From the NCBI GenBank assembly GCA_039111635.1, contig JBCAQO010000002.1, forward strand, positions 2,170,001 through 2,234,000: DNA of 64,000 nt. The letters run 5' to 3'. Positions 58,584 through 64,000 of the stretch are shown here, piece after piece (within the stretch, counting starts at the first letter, position 1; the number at the start of each line of letters is the position of its first letter). This stretch comes from Heterobasidion occidentale. Its lineage: Eukaryota; Basidiomycota; Agaricomycetes; Russulales; Bondarzewiaceae. Under the pieces are notes generated by a model. The model saw only the letters and a program-made list of their open reading frames with translations, did not search any database and had not been told where the DNA came from. Made by a program: the position numbers and the translations under genes.

Positions 58584-60477
58584 ATGGACCCACGAAAGGA
58601 CGCCGCTCGCAAAGCAGTGGTCGTTGGGGCAGGACCTGTCGGCTGCCTCACTGCAATATCTCTAGCCAAGATGGGCTGGCAGGTCGACGTATTCGAAGCG
58701 CGTCCAGGTGGGTACACACTTGGCCGCATCACGCCTTCCGTAACATGTTTTCTTCTATCTTCACCCAGATATGCGACTGCCGGCCTCCAAGGCTGCAGCC
58801 CAGCAGAGATCCATCAACCTTGCCATATCCTCCCGCGGCATTGCGGCTCTGCAAGCCGTCGATTCAGCTGCAGCAGCCCGCTTTTTGAAGACAGTCATTC
58901 CCATGCGCGGTCGAATGATACACGATGTACATGGTACTCAGCACAGCCAACAGTACGACCTGGATGGCCAGGTAAATCAGCTTTTCTCACATGCAAACTC
59001 TTCCTTGACGTCTTATGAGCCGTGTACTCTTCTACGCTGACAAGTGTATCAATTCCATTGATCGTGCCCTTCTAAACGAAGGCCTCCTGGAAGAAATCTT
59101 AGCCGTGTCAAATATTCGTGTTTTCTTCCAACGCAAGGTCTTGTCTGTAGACTTTGACCGTCGGCTGATGACTGCCCGCGACGGTGATGCGAATACGGAT
59201 TTCGAAATCCCTTTTGACTTCTGTGTCGGCGCTGATGGGAGTTTTTCGGTCATCCGGCGCCAATTGATGAGAGTTGTCCGGTACGCCCCGTCCTTCTGCT
59301 TCTGCCGTCGCCGAAGCCGATGGCCTCTTCATTCTCTTTCCCATGTACGACAGAATGGATTATCAGCAAGAATATATACCCCACGAGTACCTCGAGCTGA
59401 AAATACAACCAGGGAAAGATGCTGATGGTAGTCCGACTTTCCTCCTTGATCCAAATCATCTCCACATATGGCCTCGTCACTCCTTCATGCTCATAGCCTT
59501 ACCAAACAAGGTGAGACTTTTTATAAGCGGTGCCTAATGCCGCCGAGCGCCGAGCATAATGGGACGCCCTTACATAGGATATGACTTTCACTTGCACCCT
59601 GTTTGCGCCGACTTCAGAGTTCGAACTTCTCAAGGATCCAGACGCAATTATCGCGTGGTTCAAGTCCTACTTTCCGGACGCGCTTGCCTTAATTGGCGAA
59701 CACCCCCTTCTGGACTCATTTACGAATAGCCCTCGCAGCTCACTTATTTCCATTAAGGTGTGCTTGCCACCTCGTTCCATGCATCCCTCTGAACCCCTTA
59801 AAATCCTGTCAGATGAATCCATATCACTACAAAGACCGCGCTATCATCCTCGGAGACGCGGCCCATTCTATGGTGCCTTTCTACGGACAGGGCCTGAATT
59901 GCGGTTTGGAGGATGTCCGAGTGATGAGCGTCATGTTACAAGAGGCCAACATCGATCTCTCCGCCCGTCGCGAGTCAGACGAGCACGTTGACGAGCGGCT
60001 GGCGGGAGCCCTGAGCCGGTACTCCAACACGCGGCACGAAGATCTGCTGGCCATCTGCGATCTAGCGATGGATAATTAGTCTGTGGATCTTCCTCTCTTG
60101 ACCTCCTTGATTGCTGAATCGTTCTCTCTCAAAGTGTCGAGATGCGTCATCTGGTGACGACGCCAGCATATCTATTCCGGAAGGCGTTGGACAACGTCCT
60201 TTTCTCACTAAGCTCGCGCCAGCGGTTTACTCTGGCTTCTCTTGGGCCGCTGCTCTCCCGTATACCTTTTCCTTCTAGAAATCCGAGCGGTTGGATTCCG
60301 CTGTACACGATGGTCACGTTCCGCCCGGATATCAGCTACGCGACCGCAAAAAGAAAAGCCGTACAGCAGACTGAATTATTGACGAATGCGGGCATTTTGG
60401 GGTCGGCGGTACTAGCGGCTGCGAGCATGGGATTGACGTGGATGGCGTTATTCCATCGCACGCGAAGGCAGCTGTAG
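58584..60477 (+). CDS. BNA4: Kynurenine 3-monooxygenase
   Basis: FAD- and NADPH-dependent hydroxylase of kynurenine, anchored in the mitochondrial outer membrane. FAD-binding motif [20 protein letters not shown] opens the protein; next [34 protein letters not shown], and [19 protein letters not shown]. Later exons read [35 protein letters not shown], and the second FAD motif [20 protein letters not shown] followed by GLEDV. The C-terminus has a hydrophobic anchor [20 protein letters not shown] then HRTRRQL. About eight introns. With formamidase and kynureninase it makes the chain formylkynurenine, kynurenine, 3-hydroxykynurenine, 3-hydroxyanthranilate. Confidence 0.96.
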
Positions 60478-61055
60478 AATGTTTCGAAGTGATGATAGAT
60501 AGGGGCACAGAAGATATTTCCCCAGGAAAATGGCTACGTACAAAAAACCCGAATTTATTTCCGAAGACGACGCACTCGGGACCTGCCTCCCCGCGGTGAT
60601 TGATGAGCATGATTCTTGGGAAGATTCTTGCGAATCGGCATGTGGACAGGGATGAGAAGCGAAAGACAGCACCGGCCCTCACCAGCGCACTCTGCCAGGA
60701 TCTGCGAACGATCTCGGCCCCTTCGACGTTCAACGTTCAGCGATGACCATTTGAGTTCGTACATGCGGCGAGATTGCTATGAAGACACCAAGCTCATCAA
60801 AATATAAAGCTACGAGAGAGGACGACGATAACAAGGGGAGTACACGATATGAAGACGGAGGCAAAAGAAAAATACGATATTAGACGGCAACAACTTTGAC
60901 AAGACAAGGTTCACATAAGTAATCGGGACGGGGGGACACCAGCTTTCGTATGGGTCGTGGTCGTGAGGGAGAGAGAGGGGGGAAGTATAGGCGAAACCCG
61001 TCCATATCGAGAGGGGAGACTGAAATGGGACGATGGAACCTATCATAAGACGGTG
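60478..61055. other. Convergent intergenic region
   Basis: 578 bp between the 3' ends of BNA4 and of the AT-hook gene. Contains both polyadenylation regions; nothing else is seen. Confidence 0.5.
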
Positions 61056-61660
61056 TCACGCTGACTTTGGGGGACGGCCCCGCTTCTTCTTCGCGCTCGC
61101 ATCTGGGGCGGTGGCCTCCCCCGCATCCTCAGACACAGGCTCTACAGGCTTGGGATTTTTGGGAGGCCTCCCCCGCTTGCGCTTGATGGGAGGTTCGCCA
61201 GAGGCTCCCTCTTCCTCTGGCTTCTTGGGCTGCGAGGGCGAGTGAAGAGGGGGGGGAGGGGGATTCGATCAGTCGAGCGAGAGATGCACCCGGGGCCGCA
61301 CGACATACCTTGGGGGGTCTGCCTCGTTTCCTCTTTTCTCCCGTAGAGGGGCCCGCAGCAGTTGACGTTGGGGGGGCGGTAGCAGTCGCGCTTTTCTTGT
61401 TTTTGCTGCCCTTGGGGCGACCGCGTGAGCGTTTCACAGGAGGGGTTGTGGCGGAATCAGCCTTGTTCGCGCCTATGTGGAACGCACGTTGGAGTTGGCG
61501 AGACCAAATTTGACGCGTCTTATCGATCAACAAGCACGCTGGATGGGGACTGAAGGCACTGACCAGAGTCGTCATCGGGACCAGTCTGGGCGGCGTCGTC
61601 GAGTTCATCGCCCACTTTGTTATCGTCTGCGACGTCCTCGGGGGGAGGGGAGGCTGACAT
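61056..61660 (-). CDS. AT-hook DNA-binding protein
   Basis: Small HMGA-like protein with four AT-hooks that bind the minor groove of AT-rich DNA. After the acidic start MSASPPPEDVADDNKVGDEL, the exons code KRSRGRPKGSKNKK, KRKRGRPPK, KRKRGRPPKNPK and, at the very end, KKKRGRPPKSA. The linkers are Ala, Thr, Pro and Glu rich. Three introns by my joins (first donor gtcagt after DDDS). No other domain. Such proteins organise chromatin; target genes cannot be guessed. It is divergent from the OS-9 gene. Confidence 0.85.
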
Positions 61661-62371
61661 GCCCTAGCAGAGGGAGGGAGGGAGTAGGAGGGAGGGGTTG
61701 GTGAAGGGCGGGGGCAAAGGAGTGCGGTAGAGTTTGCCCTCGTTTTAATGAATATTTCGGCGTGCCGAAATAGAGTTCTTTTCGCGTGTATTTCGACCAA
61801 TTCTGAGCTGACTTATTATCTTTCCACATTCTTCCTGGGGGTCTGGGGACACTCGTACGTAATTAATTAAATACCCTTCACTCAGGCCGAATATCCCATT
61901 TCTGGTTATCGTCGCCGCCAGCGTTCATCTCGTTCTAACCCTTGTCGACCTCTGTTTGATGGTCGCTCATCGGTCCTGTCCTGTTCACACCCCAGGCTGA
62001 TCTCAGCCATCGAAGGACACGTCTTTACGATTCTCAGCGTTCTGATGCATCATCAGACAGCGCAGGCTATCCCCAGCCGGCGAGGGAGCGTGTATTGTCC
62101 GGTGGACGCCTCACCTGGTGTTGGTTATGGTCGGTGGAGTGCTGCCTCCATCTCGATCGATGTCAGTCTGCGGCAAGATCCCGGCATGCGACTGGCCTAT
62201 GCCTGCTTTGTTCCTGGTAAGGAAACTGACGACCGGGTAATTGAGTCGCGGAGCCCAGAACAGGCTACACGGAGCCTGAATCGGATCTCACGGTACGCCA
62301 CAAAGCGTAAGACGCCGGAGACAGGAGGTGCTGTCACGCGCACCGTCACAGATCTACGTGTCTTTGGTTCG
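61661..62371. promoter_or_regulatory. Divergent intergenic region between the AT-hook gene and OS-9
   Basis: 711 bp with both promoters. A palindromic AT stretch taattaattaaata lies at 61860-61873. Plus-strand frame 62045-62512 overlaps the start of OS-9 in another phase and is probably a shadow. Confidence 0.4.
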
Positions 62372-64000
62372 ATGCACACCGTTCCCTTGCACTCCTCCCT
62401 CTGGCCGTTCTTTTCCCTTTTCTCGCCAACGCACTCAGCGTCGACGCCCGTGTCCTCCACTCGCTCCCGGAGGACCCCTTTGCCTTTCCAAAGTACCGCG
62501 TCACCTTTCTGAACGACCTTCCGCTCCAGAACGAGACCGCAGAGCGCTGGATTAAGGATGGCCTGCGCGGGGGCGAGCTCGAGTTTCTCGACCAGCCATG
62601 GCACGAGGTGCACTGGGACGGCTCGCGACCGTTGAAGGAGATCGGCTCGGGGCAGACAGGGGCAGAGAGTCAAGTCTGTACAAGCACTTCGTCATGTACC
62701 TCGTGGCCGTCCACTTACATCCCGTGAATGAACACTTGTCAGACCGCCGCTTCTCACACGTCTTCCCATTCTCTGGAATTCATGAAACTAGGTCCTCGGG
62801 ATTCGTATCTCTGTCTCATACCCCCCTCGACGGAACAGAACTCGCCTGCCCCAGAGGACTCCCACACAGAGTGGACGCCCGCTCAGGGCTGGTCCTTGCT
62901 GCAGCCTCTCACGGGATCCTGCATCTACGTACGTCCTCCTCGGGTCAGCCCACCGCACCGCGCAACCTTTGACGGGGCTTCCAGCATCGACAAGGCTGGT
63001 TCACCTACGCCTACTGTCACAACTCACATGTCCGTCAATTCCGAGAGATGATCCCCTCCCACCCAATCGCACCCGGTAAGCGGGCATATTTTGGGCCTGA
63101 CAACAGAACACTTATATTTCTGGCCCTTTTGTTTCTGACGGCTTCTTCGTTGCGCAGGGAGTTACGAAATAGAAGAGGACCCCGACGTAAGCCTTGGCCG
63201 TTTTCTCATTTGTTCGGAGATTTATCATCAACATTTGCATCAATTTATCTTTCGTCATCCACCAGTCGGAGGCCTTCGACTTGGGCAGGGCGCCCAGTGC
63301 GCCCGAGCCGGGTGCAGACCTGTCGGTCGCAGAGCAGGCTGCGGCGAACCTTGAGCTCGCGCGCAGCGCAGGCTCCCGCTACCTCGTCCAGCGGTGGGGC
63401 GACGGCACCGTGTGTGATAAAACCGGGAGGCACCGCGAAATCGAAGTGCAGGTGCGGCTATTTTCCCCTCGCGCTTCTCCGCCGCCGCCTGTGCGCGTGT
63501 GAACTCACGCTCGCTCGCACGCACGCACGCACGCACGGTCCACCCCACCCCCCTCTGCCGCGCAGTTCCACTGCTCGATGACGACGACGGACTCGATCCT
63601 GTTCGTGAAGGAGACCAAGACGTGCCACTACGTCCTCGTCGTGAACACCCCGCGCCTGTGCGGCGAGCCCGGATTCAAGTCGCGCATCGATCAGCGCGAG
63701 GAGGCCCTCGTGCGCTGCCGCGAGGTCGTCGACGTCCTCCCCGCGGAGAGGGTGGCCATCCCGGAGGCCGATCACCCGATCAAGCTGCCCCCGCGCGGCC
63801 CCAAGCGCGTTCCCCCTCCCCCGCCCATCGACGGGGGCGCCGCGCAGCCCGATGGCGCGCCTGCCGACGACGGTGATGACGACGAAGATGACGATCATAT
63901 GCGCGGCGAGGACCTCGACGCCGACGCAGACGGCCCCGTGGACCACACCGCCGTCATCCGCCGCACGCTCGAGCGTCTGCTCGAGCGCGACAACATCCTC
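62372..64000 (+). CDS. YOS9: OS-9/YOS9 ER lectin (3' end outside window)
   Basis: ER lumen lectin that reads trimmed N-glycans and passes misfolded glycoproteins to the HRD1 ubiquitin ligase. A signal sequence LALLPLAVLFPFLANALS precedes VDARVLHSLPEDPFAFPKYR and LDQPWHEVHWDG. Exons then give QGWFTYAYCHNSHVRQFRE, a Glu/Asp segment, and the MRH domain: SRYLVQRWGDGTVCDKTGR, REIEVQ, FHCSMTTTDSILFVKETKTC and HYVLVVNTPRLCGEPGF. A Gln/Trp-type sugar contact is expected in YLVQRWGDGT. The tail is Pro- and Asp-rich. The only nearby ATG (62372) is one base out of frame with the signal peptide; one more C in the CCC run at 62383-62385 would fix this. Otherwise a 5' exon is missing. The gene runs off the window. 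Confidence 0.88.

Noticed and set aside
62045..62512. 155-codon plus-strand frame before OS-9
   Set aside because: Overlaps the OS-9 signal-peptide exon in another phase; its C-terminal half is a shadow of that exon.
63517..63538. GCAC tandem run as a possible regulatory repeat
   Set aside because: It lies in an intron of OS-9 (gtgtgaactc... to ...gcgcag) and is a simple microsatellite.

Overview
The window is nuclear DNA of a filamentous basidiomycete, most likely an agaricomycete. Genes are dense and cut by many short introns (mostly 45-70 nt, GT...AG). Proteins are eukaryotic (LST8, SSO1 syntaxin, NOP2, eIF2B-epsilon, OS-9/YOS9, PMP3). A two-component set that is common in mushroom-forming fungi is also present: small four-helix membrane proteins and a secreted HNH nuclease. 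I see no bacterial-type operons, CRISPR arrays, rRNA, convincing tRNA or intact transposons. All calls come from reading translated exons and joining them by splice signals; no database search was possible.

Layout from left to right. 0-9 kb: the TORC component LST8 (3' end cut by the window edge), a 3.8 kb stretch without a supportable gene, an MCH1-type MFS transporter and an AIG1/FAR-17a-type membrane hydrolase. 9-17 kb: a very long minus-strand gene that resembles meiotic axis proteins of the SYCP2/Red1 type, sharing a 133 bp promoter with a voltage-gated proton channel (Hv1), then a small unknown gene and a four-helix MARVEL-like protein. 19-28 kb: a visibly GC-rich block with a second MARVEL-like protein with a proline-rich tail, a PP4 regulatory subunit 1 type HEAT protein and cytosolic aspartate aminotransferase. 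29-35 kb: an AN1 zinc-finger protein, syntaxin SSO1 and argininosuccinate lyase ARG4. 36-44 kb: a third four-helix membrane protein with a long Ser/Pro tail, a secreted HNH nuclease, a FUN14 protein and NOP2. 46-54 kb: an Ala/Glu/Pro/Lys-rich disordered protein, GCD6 (eIF2B-epsilon), PMP3 and a medium-chain zinc-type dehydrogenase. 55-61 kb: a three-gene kynurenine pathway cluster (formamidase, kynureninase, kynurenine 3-monooxygenase) and an AT-hook protein. 62-64 kb: the OS-9/YOS9 ER lectin, cut by the right edge.

The functional grouping that stands out is the kynurenine cluster: three consecutive steps of tryptophan breakdown lie side by side, with kynureninase and the monooxygenase fired from one 172 bp promoter. 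Other points of interest are the Hv1 gene with Lys at the third gating-charge position, the possible Red1/SYCP2 homologue, PMP3 split into seven exons including one of 5 nt, and several places where a coding frame is restored by adding one base to a C or G run. The last pattern suggests small assembly deletions, so some gene models here should be read with care.
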